DNA of 64,000 bases from Hydrogenophaga sp. 2FB (GCF_005503365.1 NZ_SCML01000033.1:1-64000); one strand, 5' to 3'; counted from the stretch's first letter, positions 16,405 to 33,924 are shown. Numbers and translations are program-made. Notes: generated by a model from the sequence alone, not told the origin.

Positions 16405-17108
16405 GGCTTCCGAGTGGCAAACAGGTAGTTCACGCTGGTGTCAGCGCTCAGCCAATAGCGCCTAGTGATGGGGTTGTATTCCATGCCACGGGTCCGCTCA
16501 AGATCCAGATTTGCGGCACGGCAATAACCGGCCAGTTCGCTGGGCCGGATGAACTTCGCATACTCGTGCGTGCCCTTGGGTAGCAGCTGGAGCAGATACT
16601 CTGCCCCCAGCACGGCAAACAGGAAAGACTTCGGGTTGCGGTTCAGGGTGGAAAAAAACACCCAGCCTCCTGGCTTCACCAGCGTAGAGCAAGCCCGCAC
16701 CACCGAAGCAGGGTCCGGCACATGTTCCAGCATCTCCATGCAGGTGACGACATCGAACTCGCCAGGCTGTGCCAGGGCCAGGGCTTCCGCGCTGACTTCC
16801 TCGTAACGGACGTTCGGGGTGTTTGCCTCCAGCGCGTGCAGTTGCGCCACGCGCAAGGCTTTCGTGGACAAATCGATACCCGTCACCCGCGCACCCTTGC
16901 GCGCCATCGAATCGGAAAGAATGCCGCCGCCGCAGCCCACGTCGAGAACATCTTTGCCCGACAAACCGGCCAGCCCATCGATCCAGTCCAATCGCAACGG
17001 ATTGATTTCGTGCAAAGGACGGAATTCGCTCTCTGGATCCCACCAACGGTGGGCGAGGTCTGAAAACTTGGCCAATTCGGCCGGATCTGCATTGAGGGTC
17101 GGGTTCAT
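16401..17108 (-). CDS. ubiG: Ubiquinone biosynthesis O-methyltransferase UbiG
   Basis: UbiG carries out both O-methylations of the ubiquinone ring using S-adenosylmethionine. The 235-residue protein starts [24 protein letters not shown], the family's N-terminus. It has the SAM-binding motif [12 protein letters not shown] and [12 protein letters not shown] longer frame reaches 17174 but crosses the ompA terminator, so ATG 17108 is used. It forms an operon with gph and lies just after ompA on the same strand. Confidence 0.95.
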   Translation of the reverse strand: MNPTLNADPAELAKFSDLAHRWWDPESEFRPLHEINPLRLDWIDGLAGLSGKDVLDVGCGGGILSDSMARKGARVTGIDLSTKALRVAQLHALEANTPNVRYEEVSAEALALAQPGEFDVVTCMEMLEHVPDPASVVRACSTLVKPGGWVFFSTLNRNPKSFLFAVLGAEYLLQLLPKGTHEYAKFIRPSELAGYCRAANLDLERTRGMEYNPITRRYWLSADTSVNYLFATRKP

Positions 17109-17131
17109 GGATTCATTATCGTCAGCACAAT

Positions 17132-17159
17132 AAAAAACCGCGCCGAAGCGCGGTTTTTT
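17132..17159. terminator. Terminator between ompA and ubiG
   Basis: An 11-base-pair stem (AAAAAACCGCG with its complement) around a six-base loop is symmetric in A and T runs, so it could stop transcription in either direction. It lies 15 bases after the ompA stop. Confidence 0.88.
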
Positions 17160-17174
17160 ATGGAACTGTGTCAA

Positions 17175-17819
17175 TCAGTTCTTGCGGGTGCCAACCACTT
17201 CAACTTCCACACGGCGGTTCTTGGCGCGACCTTCTTTGGTCTTGTTGTCCGCCACAGGCTGGGTCAGGCCCTTGCCTTCGGTGTAGATGCGGTTGCTTTC
17301 GATGCCCTTGCTCACCAGATAGGCCTTGACGGCTTCTGCACGGCGGTTCGACAGCTTCTGGTTGTAGCCAGCAGCACCGGTGGAGTCGGTGTGACCCACA
17401 GCGATCACCACTTCAAGAGCGATACCCGACACCTTGCCGGCCAGATCGTCCAGCTTTGCCTTGCCTTCAGGCTTCAGCACAGCTTTGTCGAAGTCAAAGA
17501 ATGCGTCGGCAGCGTAGGTCACTTTGGAAGCAACCGGCGCGGGAGCGGGAGCCGGTGCAGGAGCTGCTGCAGCAGGAGCCGGTGCAGGTGCAGCGGCAGG
17601 AGCCGGTGCCGGAGCGGCGACTGGAACGATAGCGCCATCGCAGCCTTGAGCGGCCGTGGCAGGCGTCCAGTTGGCATCACGCCAGCACAGTTCATTGGTG
17701 CCGTTTTTCCAGACCAGTTCGCTGGTGCCATTGCGCCAGTTGTCGATCGTTTGAGCGCCAGCGGCGGTTGCCATGGCGGCGGTTGCCAACAGCATTGCCA
17801 CTTTGTTGAGTTTTTTCAT
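17175..17819 (-). CDS. OmpA-family outer-membrane protein
   Basis: This 214-residue protein anchors the outer membrane to peptidoglycan. It has a signal peptide (1-22, cut after AGA) and two imperfect repeats of a W-x-N-G-T-x-E-L unit (about 27-47). A 40-residue Ala-Pro linker (65-100) and a C-terminal OmpA domain follow, with FFDFDKAVLKPEG, VGHTDSTG and NRRVEVEV. There is no eight-stranded barrel, so it is a short OmpA-C type as in other Comamonadaceae. It is followed by a clear terminator and divergent from gyrA. Confidence 0.92.
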   Translation of the reverse strand: MKKLNKVAMLLATAAMATAAGAQTIDNWRNGTSELVWKNGTNELCWRDANWTPATAAQGCDGAIVPVAAPAPAPAAAPAPAPAAAAPAPAPAPAPVASKVTYAADAFFDFDKAVLKPEGKAKLDDLAGKVSGIALEVVIAVGHTDSTGAAGYNQKLSNRRAEAVKAYLVSKGIESNRIYTEGKGLTQPVADNKTKEGRAKNRRVEVEVVGTRKN

Positions 17820-18078
17820 GGTTTTCCTCTATATAAGCCGCAGAGAGACTGCGTGACAAGAACGACGCTTCAAGTGACCACCACTAAAAACGCTGGAATT
17901 TATTGTGCCACAAGGAGGGAATGGCCAAGCGCTGGACCAAGGCCGCCTCACCGACCAAACCAGCGCCTCGCATCATTCGTTGTTCATGCACAACAAATGC
18001 ACCGAAGAAGTCCAAAGGGCCCTGGCCCTAAAATCTCAGGTTGCCTTTCAGGTCCATCCACGCATATAGCCGCCGCTC

Positions 18079-20714
<2,636 letters not shown>

Positions 20715-20718
<4 letters not shown>

Positions 20719-21824
20719 TGGAGCGCCCCTATAACTTCTCCGCAGGGCCGGCCGCCATGCCAGCCGAGGTGCTGCAGCAGGCTGCGGCCGAGATGCTGGA
20801 CTGGAACGGCAGTGGCATGAGCGTGATGGAAATGAGCCATCGCGGTCAGGAATTCGGCAGCATCCTGGAAGCGGCTGAGCGGGATCTGCGGGAACTGCTG
20901 GTCGTGCCGGATCACTTCCGCATCCTGTTCATGCAAGGCGGCGGTCTGGCGGAAAACGCCATCGTGCCGCTGAACCTCTCGCGCGGTGAAACGGTGGACT
21001 TCGTGGTCACCGGCAGCTGGAGCCAGAAGTCACTCAAGGAGGCGAACCGCTACTGCCAGGCGCGCGCCGCGGCAAGCAATGCCGCCGACGGCCACACCAC
21101 GCTTCCCGATCCTGCGACCTGGCAGCTTTCCAGCGATGCGCGGTACGTCCACCTGTGCAGCAACGAGACCATCAACGGGATCGAAGCGCACGAGTTGCCC
21201 GATCTCAAGGCGCTGGGGTCGGACGCTCCGCTGGTGATCGATTTTTCGTCCCACGTGGCCTCGCGCGCAGTGGACTGGTCGCGCGTGGGCCTGGCATTCG
21301 GCGGCGCTCAGAAAAATCTGGGGCCAGCCGGCGTCACGCTCGTCGTGGTGCGCGAAGACTTGTTGGGCCATGCCCTGAAGGCCTGCCCCAGCGCGTTCGA
21401 CTACAAAACGGTGGCCGAGAACAGCTCGATGTACAACACGCCGCCAACGTTTTCGATCTACATGGCGGGCCTCACCTTCCAGTGGCTCAAGCGACAGGCC
21501 GAAGGCGGCCTTACGGGTGTGGCCGCCATGGAGGCGCGCAACATCGCCAAAGCGACGCTGCTGTATGGCTACATCGATCAATCCGCGCTCTACTTCAACA
21601 AGGTTGCCGCCAACTGCCGTTCGCGCATGAACGTGCCTTTTTTCCTGCGCGACGAATCGCGCAACCAGGCGTTCCTGACGGGCGCCAAGGCGGCAGGGCT
21701 CCTGCAACTCAAGGGCCACAAATCGGTCGGTGGCATGCGTGCAAGCATCTACAACGCCATGCCTCTGGAAGGCGTACAGGCGCTGGTGACCTACATGCGC
21801 GACTTCGAAAAAACCCAGGCTTGA
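20715..21824 (+). CDS. serC: Phosphoserine aminotransferase
   Basis: This PLP enzyme makes 3-phosphoserine for serine synthesis and also serves pyridoxine synthesis. The 369 residues begin with [13 protein letters not shown]. The lysine that binds PLP is in [11 protein letters not shown] (about 198), and the closing [11 protein letters not shown] is typical. The start ATG overlaps the gyrA stop, with a second ATG directly after. It begins the amino-acid part of the gene train serC-pheA-tyrA-aroA. Confidence 0.97.
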
Positions 21825-21828
21825 CCCC

Positions 21829-22923
21829 ATGACCCCAACACAGTCCGACGCCCTCGCGGGCCTTCGCGTGCAGATCGACTCGCTCGACCAGCAGTTGCTC
21901 GCACTCCTGAACCAGCGCGCGCGCGTGGCCGAGCAAGTCGGCGACATCAAACGCGCGGAAGGCTCGCCCTTCTTCCGGCCGGACCGGGCCGCTCAAGTCA
22001 TCGAGAAGATCCAGGGCGCCAATCAGGGGCCACTGCTCAACCAGCATGTGGCGTCGATCTGGCGCGAGATCATGTCCGCTTGCCTGGCACTCGAAGCACC
22101 CCAGCGCGTCGCCGTGCTCGGACCAGAAGGCACCTTCTGCGAACAGGCTGCCATCGAATTCTTTGGCAGCGCGGCCAACCTGATCTATTGCGCCAACTTC
22201 GACGAAGTCTTCCATGCCACCGCGGCGGGCACGGCACAGTTTGGCGTGGTCGGCATGGAGAACTCCACCGAAGGCGTGGTAACGCGCTCGCTCGATCTTT
22301 TCCTCCGCTCGCCGGTGCATGTGGTCGGCGAAGTCAGCCTGTTGATCCGCTTCAACCTGTTGCGCCAGCTGAACCACCTGGATGACATCGAGGTGGTGAT
22401 GGCGCATCCGCAGGCACTGGCGCAGTGCCAGAACTGGCTCTCGCAACACCTGCCCAACGCCGAGCGCCGCGCCGTCTCCAGCAACGCGGAAGGCGCCCGT
22501 CTCGCGGCCACGAACCCCGCCTGGGCGGGTCTTTCAAGCGAGCGCGCCGCCGCCCAGTTTGGCCTGCACATCGTGTCCCATGCCATTCAGGACGAGGCCT
22601 ACAACCGCACGCGTTTCGCCGTGATTTCCCTCCCTCAGACGCTGGCCATGCCGCCCGCGTCTGGCCGGGACTGCACCAGCCTCGTGGTCTCGGTACCCAA
22701 CCGCCCCGGCGCCGTGCACGACCTGCTGGTGCCGCTCAAGAACAATGGCGTCTCGATGACGCGCTTCGAGTCGCGTCCGGCCAAATCCGGTCAGTGGGAG
22801 TACTACTTCTACATCGACATCGCCGGCCATCCCTCGCAGCCCCACGTGGCCGCCGCCTTACAAGAACTGCAGGGCCTGTGCGCCTTCTACAAGGTGCTGG
22901 GCGCATACCCGGTAAGTGAATGA
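21829..22923 (+). CDS. pheA: Chorismate mutase / prephenate dehydratase
   Basis: This bifunctional enzyme takes chorismate to phenylpyruvate in phenylalanine synthesis. The 364 residues comprise an AroQ-type chorismate mutase (about 5-95), a dehydratase domain from VAVLGPEGTFCEQAA, and a C-terminal ACT domain. The ACT domain has the ESRP motif (MTRFESRP) that senses phenylalanine, so feedback inhibition is expected. It starts four bases after serC and overlaps tyrA by four bases. Confidence 0.97.
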   Translation: MTPTQSDALAGLRVQIDSLDQQLLALLNQRARVAEQVGDIKRAEGSPFFRPDRAAQVIEKIQGANQGPLLNQHVASIWREIMSACLALEAPQRVAVLGPEGTFCEQAAIEFFGSAANLIYCANFDEVFHATAAGTAQFGVVGMENSTEGVVTRSLDLFLRSPVHVVGEVSLLIRFNLLRQLNHLDDIEVVMAHPQALAQCQNWLSQHLPNAERRAVSSNAEGARLAATNPAWAGLSSERAAAQFGLHIVSHAIQDEAYNRTRFAVISLPQTLAMPPASGRDCTSLVVSVPNRPGAVHDLLVPLKNNGVSMTRFESRPAKSGQWEYYFYIDIAGHPSQPHVAAALQELQGLCAFYKVLGAYPVSE

Positions 22924-23801
22924 TGTTTGAACAGTTGGGATTGATCGGCTGCGGCTTGATGGGCGGTTCGTTCGCCCTGGCGCTCAAGCGCGCCGGGCTG
23001 GTCAAGCGCGTTGTCGGCTACAGCAAGTCGCCCTCCACCACCGAACGGGCACGCCAGCTCGGCGTGATCGATGTCGAGGCGCCTTCCGCGCTGCTCGCGG
23101 TGTCGGGCGCAGATCTGGTGCTGCTGGCCGTGCCGGTTGCCGCCACCGAAGCCACCTTCAAGGCGATACGCCACCTCGTGCGCAGCAACGTGCTGATCAT
23201 GGATGTGGGTTCCACCAAACGTGAAGTGATCGACGCGGCACGCCGCGTGCTGAAAGACCAGGTCGGTGTGTTCGTTCCGGCACACCCCATCACCGGCAAG
23301 GAAGTCGCTGGCGTCGAGCACGCCGACGCCGACCTCTACCATGGCCGTCAGGTGATTCTCACGCCGATCGAACGCACGCTGACGGTGCAACTCGACAAAG
23401 CCGCGCAGCTCTGGACCGCCCTCGGGTGCCACGTCAAACAGATGTCGCCCGAAGCACACGACGCGGCCTTTGCGGCCGTCAGCCACCTGCCTCACATGGT
23501 CGCGTTCGCACTGATGAACGCCATTCAGGGCCAAGGCGACGGGGCCGATTTTCTCTCGCTGGCGGGTCCAGGCTTCCGCGACTTCACCCGCATTGCGGCC
23601 AGTGACCCCGCGATCTGGCGCGACATTCTCATGTCCAACCGCGAGGAGCTGCTGGCCCAGTCGCGGCATTTTCAGCGCGCGCTGCACACCCTGGAAACAG
23701 CCATCAACGCCGGCAACCCGGAAGCCCTTGAAGCCCTGATCGAACAGGCCAGCGGAACACGCGCACGCTGGCGCATGACCGCCGTCAAGCCCCGAAGCTG
23801 A
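22920..23801 (+). CDS. tyrA: Prephenate dehydrogenase
   Basis: TyrA oxidises prephenate to 4-hydroxyphenylpyruvate for tyrosine. The 293-residue protein opens with the nucleotide-binding [19 protein letters not shown] and has [14 protein letters not shown] and [13 protein letters not shown] with catalytic His. There is no fused chorismate mutase or ACT domain. The start is the first of two adjacent ATGs, overlapping the pheA stop. Confidence 0.95.
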   Translation: MMFEQLGLIGCGLMGGSFALALKRAGLVKRVVGYSKSPSTTERARQLGVIDVEAPSALLAVSGADLVLLAVPVAATEATFKAIRHLVRSNVLIMDVGSTKREVIDAARRVLKDQVGVFVPAHPITGKEVAGVEHADADLYHGRQVILTPIERTLTVQLDKAAQLWTALGCHVKQMSPEAHDAAFAAVSHLPHMVAFALMNAIQGQGDGADFLSLAGPGFRDFTRIAASDPAIWRDILMSNREELLAQSRHFQRALHTLETAINAGNPEALEALIEQASGTRARWRMTAVKPRS

Positions 23802-23836
23802 GCGCCGCCACGAGCGCCGCTGCATTTTTCCCGCAC

Positions 23837-25888
23837 ATGTTTGCCATCCCCCATCTCGACATTCCGCCGTTGACCAGCGCGGGTGGCACCGTCCGCCTGC
23901 CAGGCTCCAAGAGCATCTCCAACCGCGTGCTGCTGCTGGCGGCCTTGAGCACGGGGCACACCGACATCGCCGACCTGCTCGACTCCGACGACACCCGTGT
24001 GATGCTGGCGGCCTTGTCCCAACTGGGCTGCCGCACCGAACCCCAGTCCGATGGCGCCCTGCGCATCCATGGCCTGGGCGGCGCCCTGCCCGTGCGGCAA
24101 GCCCAGCTGTTCCTCGGCAATGCCGGCACCGCCATGCGCCCGCTCACCGCATCGCTGGCCTTGCTGGCCGCGCGGCACGGCGGTGAATTCGAACTCAGTG
24201 GTGTCGCACGCATGCACGAACGGCCAATCGGCGATCTGGTGGATGCGCTGCGCCAGCTGGGCTGCCCGGTGACGTGTTTGGCCAACGAAGGCTATCCACC
24301 GCTGAAGCTCGGCGACGGTCAGACCCGCGCGCTGCAACTCGACCACGCCATCCGCGTGCGGGGCGACGTGTCGAGTCAGTTCCTCACCGCCTTGCTGCTC
24401 GCGCTGCCCCTGGTTGCACAAGACCGCGACGTGGTCATCGAGGTCGTTGGCGAACTCATCTCGCGCCCTTACATCGAAATCACGCTGAACCTGCTGGCGC
24501 GCTTTGGCGTGCTCGTGCGCAACGACCATTGGCAGCGCTTCACCATCCCGGCCGGCAGCAACTACCGCTCGCCGGGGTCCATCTCCGTGGAGGGCGATGC
24601 GTCCTCGGCCAGCTACTTCATCGCTCTGGGCGCGCTGGCACCTGCCACGCCCGGCACCGACGGCATCACCATCGAAGGCGTGGGCCTGGCATCGATCCAG
24701 GGTGACATCCGCTTCGTCGAGGCGGCCCGGCTCATGGGCGCCCAGATCTTCGGCGAGAACAACCGCCTGCACATCCGACGTGGCGTGTGGCCGCTCAAGG
24801 CCATCGACCTGGACTGCAACCACATTCCCGACGCTGCGATGACGCTGGCGGTGATGGCGCTGTACGCCGACGGTCCGTCCACGCTGCGCAACGTCGCCAG
24901 CTGGCGCGTGAAGGAAACCGACCGCATCGCCGCCATGGCCAACGAATGCCGCAAGCTCGGCGCCACGGTGGAAGAAGGTGCGGACTTCATTCGCATCACG
25001 CCCCCCGTCGATGCACAAGCCTGGCGCGCTGCGTCGATTCACACCTACGACGACCACCGCGTCGCCATGTGTTTTTCGTTGGCCGCATTCAATCCAGCGG
25101 GCCTGCCCGTTCGCATTGAAGACCCGAAATGCGTGGCCAAAACCTTCCCCGACTACTTTGAAACCTTGTTTGACGTGTGCGCCACGCCGCCCGCCAACAT
25201 CCCCGTGATCTGCATCGATGGCCCAACGGCGTCGGGCAAAGGCACCCTGTCGGCCGAAGTGGCCACCCACCTGGGTTACCACCTGCTCGATTCGGGTGTT
25301 CTGTATCGATTGGTGGGTCTGGCCGCCGAAAAGGCCGGCCTGTCCACCCAGGAAGACGACCTCAAAGACAGCGCCCACGCCCAACGCCTGGGCGAGCTGG
25401 CCGCCGGATTGCAGGTGCGGTTCGTCGGACTGAAAACCCTGCTGGACGGGCAAGACGTGAGCGACACCGTGCGCAGCGAAGCCGCCGGCATGGCCGCGTC
25501 GCGCGTGTCGGCCGTGCCCGCCGTGCGCCAGGCCTTGCTGGACCTGCAGCACGCTTTCCGGCAGGTTCCGGGGCTGGTGGCCGATGGCCGTGACATGGGC
25601 ACCGTCATCTTTCCCGACGCGCCTCTCAAGGTGTTTCTCACCGCGAGTGCCGAACAACGGGCCCAACGGCGCCATAAGCAATTGATTTCAAAGGGAATTA
25701 CTGCTAACATCGACAGTCTTTTGGCGGACCTGCGGGCGCGCGACTTGAGGGACTCATCCCGCATGCACGCGCCACTCAAGCCCGCCGAAGATGCCTTGCA
25801 ACTGGACAACTCCGGCATGGACATCGAGCAATCGGTGCAGCAGGTATTGAGCTGGTGGCAAGGAAAAGCGCCGTTCTCAAATAGTTGA
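23837..25888 (+). CDS. aroA: Fused EPSP synthase / cytidylate kinase
   Basis: This 683-residue protein joins two enzymes. Residues about 1-440 are 3-phosphoshikimate 1-carboxyvinyltransferase (AroA), with [21 protein letters not shown] and [14 protein letters not shown]. Residues about 455-680 are cytidylate kinase (Cmk), with the P-loop [14 protein letters not shown] and [15 protein letters not shown]. The first makes a chorismate precursor and the second phosphorylates CMP and dCMP. The joint is a short linker near CATPPANIP with no stop or start between. The same fusion is, to my knowledge, a lineage feature of Comamonadaceae. The AroA part has the class I motif set. Confidence 0.96.
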   Translation: MFAIPHLDIPPLTSAGGTVRLPGSKSISNRVLLLAALSTGHTDIADLLDSDDTRVMLAALSQLGCRTEPQSDGALRIHGLGGALPVRQAQLFLGNAGTAMRPLTASLALLAARHGGEFELSGVARMHERPIGDLVDALRQLGCPVTCLANEGYPPLKLGDGQTRALQLDHAIRVRGDVSSQFLTALLLALPLVAQDRDVVIEVVGELISRPYIEITLNLLARFGVLVRNDHWQRFTIPAGSNYRSPGSISVEGDASSASYFIALGALAPATPGTDGITIEGVGLASIQGDIRFVEAARLMGAQIFGENNRLHIRRGVWPLKAIDLDCNHIPDAAMTLAVMALYADGPSTLRNVASWRVKETDRIAAMANECRKLGATVEEGADFIRITPPVDAQAWRAASIHTYDDHRVAMCFSLAAFNPAGLPVRIEDPKCVAKTFPDYFETLFDVCATPPANIPVICIDGPTASGKGTLSAEVATHLGYHLLDSGVLYRLVGLAAEKAGLSTQEDDLKDSAHAQRLGELAAGLQVRFVGLKTLLDGQDVSDTVRSEAAGMAASRVSAVPAVRQALLDLQHAFRQVPGLVADGRDMGTVIFPDAPLKVFLTASAEQRAQRRHKQLISKGITANIDSLLADLRARDLRDSSRMHAPLKPAEDALQLDNSGMDIEQSVQQVLSWWQGKAPFSNS

Positions 25889-26070
25889 GAGCGCGCTATT
25901 GATGGCCCTGACGGCACAGCCGGGCGTTCTCTGCCCGCATGCCCGAAGGTTCTTTTCACTTAACCCCGCGGTGTCACGCACCGCACGTCAACGCCGCCCT
26001 CCGTCGATTTCCGCGCAAAACCGGGTCTTTCTCGTGGATCGCGCCGACGCTGAGTGGTTTAGGAAATTCA

Positions 26071-27756
26071 ATGTCTGAATCTTTTGCCGCCCTGTTTGAA
26101 GAGTCCCTGAAACGCGCTGAAATGCGCTCGGGCGAAGTCATCACCGCCGAGGTCGTGCGCATCGAGCACAGCCACGTGGTGGTCAACGCCGGCCTCAAGT
26201 CGGAAGCCTATGTTCCGCTGGCCGAATTCAAGAACGACCAGGGCGAACTCGAAGTCCAAGTGGGTGACTTCGTGTCCGTCGCCATCGATTCCGTGGAAAA
26301 CGGCTTCGGTGACACCCTCCTGTCGCGCGACAAGGCCAAGCGCCTCGCCTCCTGGATGTCGCTGGAAAAAGCGCTCGAGTCCGGCGAATTCGTCACCGGC
26401 ACGACCTCCAGCAAGGTCAAGGGTGGCCTCAAGGTCATGGTCAACGGCATCAGCGCCTTCCTGCCGGGCTCGCTGGTCGACAGCCGTCCGACCAAGGACC
26501 TGACCCCGTACGAAAACAAGACCCTGGAATTCAAGGTCATCAAGCTCGACCGCAAGCGCAACAACGTGGTGCTGAGCCGCCGCGCCGTTGTGGAAGCCTC
26601 CATGGGCGAAGAGCGCGCCAAGCTGATGGACACCCTGAAGGAAGGCGCCATCGTTCACGGCGTGGTCAAGAACATCACCGAATACGGTGCATTCGTGGAC
26701 CTCGGCGGCATCGACGGCCTGCTGCACATCACCGACATGGCATGGCGCCGTGTTCGCCACCCGAGCGAAGTGGTCACGGCTGGTCAGGAAATCACCGCCA
26801 AGATCCTCAAGTTCGACACCGAGAAGCACCGCGTTTCGCTGGGCCTCAAGCAAATGGGCGATGACCCATGGATGGGCGTTTCGCGCCGCTACCCGCAAGG
26901 CACCCGCATGTTCGGCAAGATCACCAACATTGCCGACTACGGCGCGTTCGTGGAACTCGAGCCGGGCATCGAAGGCCTGGTGCACGTGTCCGAAATGGAC
27001 TGGACCAACAAGAACGTGGCGCCGTCCAAGCTGGTGTCGCTGGGCGACGAAGTCGAAGTCATGGTGCTCGACATCGACGAAGACAAGCGCCGCATCTCGC
27101 TGGGCATGAAGCAGTGCCGTGCCAACCCCTGGCACGAGTTCGCCGAAGCCACCAAGCGCGGTGACCGCGTCAAGGGCCCGATCAAGTCGATCACCGACTT
27201 CGGCGTGTTCGTCGGCCTGGCCGCCGGCATCGACGGCCTGGTGCACCTGTCCGACCTGTCATGGAACGAAACCGGCGAAGCCGCCGTGCGCAACTACAAG
27301 AAGGGCCAGGAAGTCGAAGCCATCGTCCTGGCCATCGACGTCGAGCGCGAGCGCATCTCCCTGGGCATCAAGCAGCTCGATGGCGACCCGTTCACCACCT
27401 TCGTGTCGGTGAATGACAAGGGCTCCATCGTGACCGGCAAGGTCAAGACCGTCGACGCCAAGGGCGCCGAGATCGACCTGGGCGAAGACGTTCTGGGCTA
27501 CCTGCGCGCCAGCGAAATCAGCCGCGACCGCGTGGAAGATGCGCGCAACGTGCTCAAGGAAGGCGACGAAGTCAACGCTGTGGTGGTCAACGTGGATCGC
27601 AAGACCCGCAACATCCAGCTGTCGATCAAGGCCAAGGACGCTGCCGACCAGCAAGAAGCCATGGCTTCCCTGAGCCAGCAGTCTTCCCGCGAAAACGCTG
27701 GCACCACCAGCCTGGGCGCCCTGCTGCGCGCCAAGCTGGACAACAACCAGAACTGA
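26071..27756 (+). CDS. rpsA: Ribosomal protein S1
   Basis: S1 helps the 30S subunit bind and unfold mRNA. The 561-residue protein starts [13 protein letters not shown] and contains six S1 repeats, seen as recurring YGAFV..., G-I-D/E-G-L and R-I-S-L-G blocks. The ATG at 26071 follows AGGAAATTCA; the open frame upstream to 25939 is not protein-like. The 182 bases after aroA/cmk hold no gene. The cmk-rpsA-ihfB order is conserved in proteobacteria. Confidence 0.98.
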   Translation: MSESFAALFEESLKRAEMRSGEVITAEVVRIEHSHVVVNAGLKSEAYVPLAEFKNDQGELEVQVGDFVSVAIDSVENGFGDTLLSRDKAKRLASWMSLEKALESGEFVTGTTSSKVKGGLKVMVNGISAFLPGSLVDSRPTKDLTPYENKTLEFKVIKLDRKRNNVVLSRRAVVEASMGEERAKLMDTLKEGAIVHGVVKNITEYGAFVDLGGIDGLLHITDMAWRRVRHPSEVVTAGQEITAKILKFDTEKHRVSLGLKQMGDDPWMGVSRRYPQGTRMFGKITNIADYGAFVELEPGIEGLVHVSEMDWTNKNVAPSKLVSLGDEVEVMVLDIDEDKRRISLGMKQCRANPWHEFAEATKRGDRVKGPIKSITDFGVFVGLAAGIDGLVHLSDLSWNETGEAAVRNYKKGQEVEAIVLAIDVERERISLGIKQLDGDPFTTFVSVNDKGSIVTGKVKTVDAKGAEIDLGEDVLGYLRASEISRDRVEDARNVLKEGDEVNAVVVNVDRKTRNIQLSIKAKDAADQQEAMASLSQQSSRENAGTTSLGALLRAKLDNNQN

Positions 27757-27848
27757 GCGTAGTCGCATAGGTATCTGGCGAGTTGCTGGCCCTCATGGGC
27801 GGCAACCCGTCGGATGCCGATGCCTTCAAGCCCGAATCCAGATCCGAC

Positions 27849-28169
27849 ATGACCCGTAGCGACCTCGTTGAAGCACTGGCCGGCCAGTTTGGCCAGCTGA
27901 CCCACCGCGATGCAGAATTTGCCGTCAAGGCAATCCTGGACGCGATGGGCGACGCGCTCGTCAAGGGTCACCGGATCGAGATCCGGGGCTTCGGCAGCTT
28001 CTCCGTGAATCGCCGCTCTCCGCGCATCGGCCGCAATCCGCGTTCGGGCGAAAGCGTGATGATTCCGGAAAAGCGCGTGCCGCATTTCAAACCGGGCAAA
28101 GCCCTGCGCGAAGCGGTGGACAAGAAGACGGCCGAGATCCTGGGTCGCGAAACCCAGAAGCGGGCCTGA
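27849..28169 (+). CDS. ihfB: Integration host factor beta subunit
   Basis: IhfB pairs with IhfA to bend DNA sharply at specific sites; sigma-54 promoters often need it. The 106-residue protein has the family N-terminus [22 protein letters not shown] and the beta-arm Pro region. An in-frame start 22 codons earlier (27783) is rejected because the family begins at this Met. It follows rpsA by 92 bases. Confidence 0.96.
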   Translation: MTRSDLVEALAGQFGQLTHRDAEFAVKAILDAMGDALVKGHRIEIRGFGSFSVNRRSPRIGRNPRSGESVMIPEKRVPHFKPGKALREAVDKKTAEILGRETQKRA

Positions 28170-28216
28170 CGCTCGAACCTGCTCGGTACAATCGCCCCAC
28201 CACAAAAGGGGACGAC

Positions 28217-28534
28217 ATGAAATACCTGATGTGGCTGCTCAATGCAGCCATTTTTTTTGTGCTGTTCGCCTTCGCGTTGAACAACCAGGACAGCGTGACG
28301 CTGCATCTGTTCTTCGGTGCCAGCTGGCAGGCGCCGTTGGTGCTGGTGATCCTGGTTGCACTCGTGCTGGGGGTGTTCCTCGGCGTCGCCGTGATGCTGC
28401 CTCTGTGGTTGCGCGCACACCGCGCGCGCCGTCAGCATGGCGCCTCGCCGTCCGTTCTGGCCAACACCTCCTTTGATGGCGACACCTCGTTGATGCCTCC
28501 TCCCACACAAAACGGCCGCCGGCATGGACTTTGA
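28217..28534 (+). CDS. lapA: LapA-type inner membrane protein
   Basis: This 105-residue protein has two membrane segments (about 4-22 and 38-65) and a basic cytoplasmic tail, the layout of LapA (DUF1049). In E. coli, LapA and LapB regulate LPS synthesis through LpxC turnover. A good ribosome site AAAAGGGG stands before the ATG. The 3' end overlaps lapB by 11 bases, so the pair is cotranslated. Confidence 0.9.
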   Translation: MKYLMWLLNAAIFFVLFAFALNNQDSVTLHLFFGASWQAPLVLVILVALVLGVFLGVAVMLPLWLRAHRARRQHGASPSVLANTSFDGDTSLMPPPTQNGRRHGL

Positions 28535-29669
28535 TTTCACCTGGCTGCTCTGGTGCCTGCCCCTTGCCTTCGCCCTCGGCTGGGGCGCCTCCCGCCTGGA
28601 CCTGCGCCAATGGCGCATGGAAAGCCGACAAGCGCCCAAGGCTTACTTCCGCGGCCTGAACCACCTGCTCAACGAACAGCAGGACCAGGCCATCGATGCC
28701 TTCATCGAGGCCGTGCAGGGCGACCCCGACACCGCCGAGCTGCATTTCGCGCTCGGCAACCTGTTTCGCCGCCGTGGTGACTACGACCGCGCCGTGCGGG
28801 TGCACGAGCACCTGCTCTCCCGCGCGGACATCGGCCGCAAGGACCGCGATCGCGCGCAGCACGCCCTGGCGCTGGACTTCCTCAAGGCCGGTCTGCTGGA
28901 CCGGGCCGAGTCGGCGTTGAACAAGCTGGAGGGCTCCGAGTTCGAAGGCGAGGCGCTGCTCGCCCTGCTGGGCATCTGCGAGCGTTCACGCGATTGGCCG
29001 AAGGCCCAACAGATCGCGCAGCGGCTCGAAGACGCGGAACAAGGCAGCTTTGCCACGCGGCTGGCGCACTACCGGTGTGAGGAAGCGGAACTCGCGCTGC
29101 GCGCCAGCGACACCCAACGCGCCTTGGGCCTGCTCGATGCCGCGGTTCGACAGGCCCCACAACTCGCGCGTGGCTGGATGGCCCTGTCGGCCCTGAAAGC
29201 GCAGAGTGGCGATGCCGCCGGTGCTTTCGATGCCCTGCTGCAGCTGAACCAGCACGCACCGCAAAGTTTGCCGCTGGCGGCCCGCGCACTGGCCGATCTC
29301 GCCCAGAAAACGGGCCGACAGACCGAGGCCATGCGCGTGCTGGAGGCCAGCCATGCGCGAGCACCCTCCATCGATGTCACCGAAGCCCTCGCCAGCCTGG
29401 ACGCAGACCCCATCGCCGCACGCGCGAGGTACATGGACCACCTCGCACAAGAACCTTCCCTGGTCATTGCATCGCAGTGGATGGCCGGCGAAAAACTGTC
29501 CAGCGAAACGGCCCAGGCGCGTGTGCAAGCAACCCTGGACAACGCCAGCGCGCCGCTCAAGCGCTACCGTTGCGCGGCGTGTGGCTTCGAGGCGCGCCAG
29601 CACTTCTGGCAATGCCCCGGATGTCAGACCTGGGACAGCTACCCTGCGCGACGGGTCGAAGAACTCTAA
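28524..29669 (+). CDS. lapB: LPS assembly protein LapB
   Basis: LapB is an inner-membrane TPR scaffold that delivers LpxC to FtsH and so limits LPS synthesis. The 381 residues show one N-terminal membrane segment (4-20), a series of TPR repeats (about 35-320) and a C-terminal rubredoxin-like metal site, YRCAACGF and CPGCQTWDSYP. All features and length match the family. It ends the core gene train; the following gene is convergent. Confidence 0.95.
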   Translation: MDFDFTWLLWCLPLAFALGWGASRLDLRQWRMESRQAPKAYFRGLNHLLNEQQDQAIDAFIEAVQGDPDTAELHFALGNLFRRRGDYDRAVRVHEHLLSRADIGRKDRDRAQHALALDFLKAGLLDRAESALNKLEGSEFEGEALLALLGICERSRDWPKAQQIAQRLEDAEQGSFATRLAHYRCEEAELALRASDTQRALGLLDAAVRQAPQLARGWMALSALKAQSGDAAGAFDALLQLNQHAPQSLPLAARALADLAQKTGRQTEAMRVLEASHARAPSIDVTEALASLDADPIAARARYMDHLAQEPSLVIASQWMAGEKLSSETAQARVQATLDNASAPLKRYRCAACGFEARQHFWQCPGCQTWDSYPARRVEEL

Positions 29670-29744
29670 GAAAAGAAGCCAACGCTCCGGCAAGACCGGC
29701 TCACTTCGCCGCAGAAAGCGCTGGTTGAACCGGTTGGGTGATCG

Positions 29745-33337
<3,593 letters not shown>

Positions 33338-33341
<4 letters not shown>

Positions 33342-33880
33342 AAGGATGCCGCGCTGCGCGCCGCCTGGTCGTAGATGCCGGAGAGCACGCGCAACAGGCG
33401 CGCGAGCTGGCCGATGTCGTGGTTGAGTGCGTCGTCCGCCTTGAGGGCGTCGATCAGACAGGTCTCGCGGATCTCCCGGTAGCGCGTCACATAGCCTTTG
33501 CCCGCGTCGGTGGGCGCGTAGGTGACTTCCTTGCCGTTCTTGCTCGACTCCACCATGCCCAGGGTCTGCAGCTTCTTGAGCGAGTAGTTCACGAGGTGCG
33601 TGTCTTCGACATTCATGATGAAGGCGATGTCGGCCAACCGCTTGTCGCGCGCGCGGTGCGAGACGTGGTGCAGCACCAGCACGTCCAGCGCCGTGAGGTC
33701 CTTCAGGCCGGCGGCACTCATGCAGTGCACCACCCAGCGGTGGAAGGCATTGCCGGCCACGATCAGGCCGAATTCGAACTCGCTCATCTCCGCGCTGCGC
33801 GGCGACACCAGGTGCGCGGAGGACACGATGGGAGGAGAAACCTGCGTGCCTGGCTTGGCACTTGCTCTGGAACGGGCCAT
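33338..33880 (-). CDS. MarR-like winged-helix regulator
   Basis: This 180-residue DNA-binding protein has a winged helix (about 85-140). VLHHVSHRARDKRLADIA is followed by a recognition helix TLVNYSLKKLQ-like segment and MVESSKNGKEVTYAPTDAG as the wing. The C-terminal helix would form the dimer. The first 30 residues are unstructured. It is the first gene of the oxoprolinase operon. A GTTGAC-N5-GCCAAC near-palindrome 45 bases upstream of its start could be its own operator. Confidence 0.8.
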
Positions 33881-33924
33881 GGCGGGATCTGCGTCGTTTT
33901 GGTGCGGCGAAGTCTAGGCTTTAT

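Noticed and set aside
25939-26070. A 44-residue N-terminal extension of ribosomal protein S1
   Set aside because: S1 proteins begin at [12 protein letters not shown]; the extension is leader DNA without protein-like sequence.
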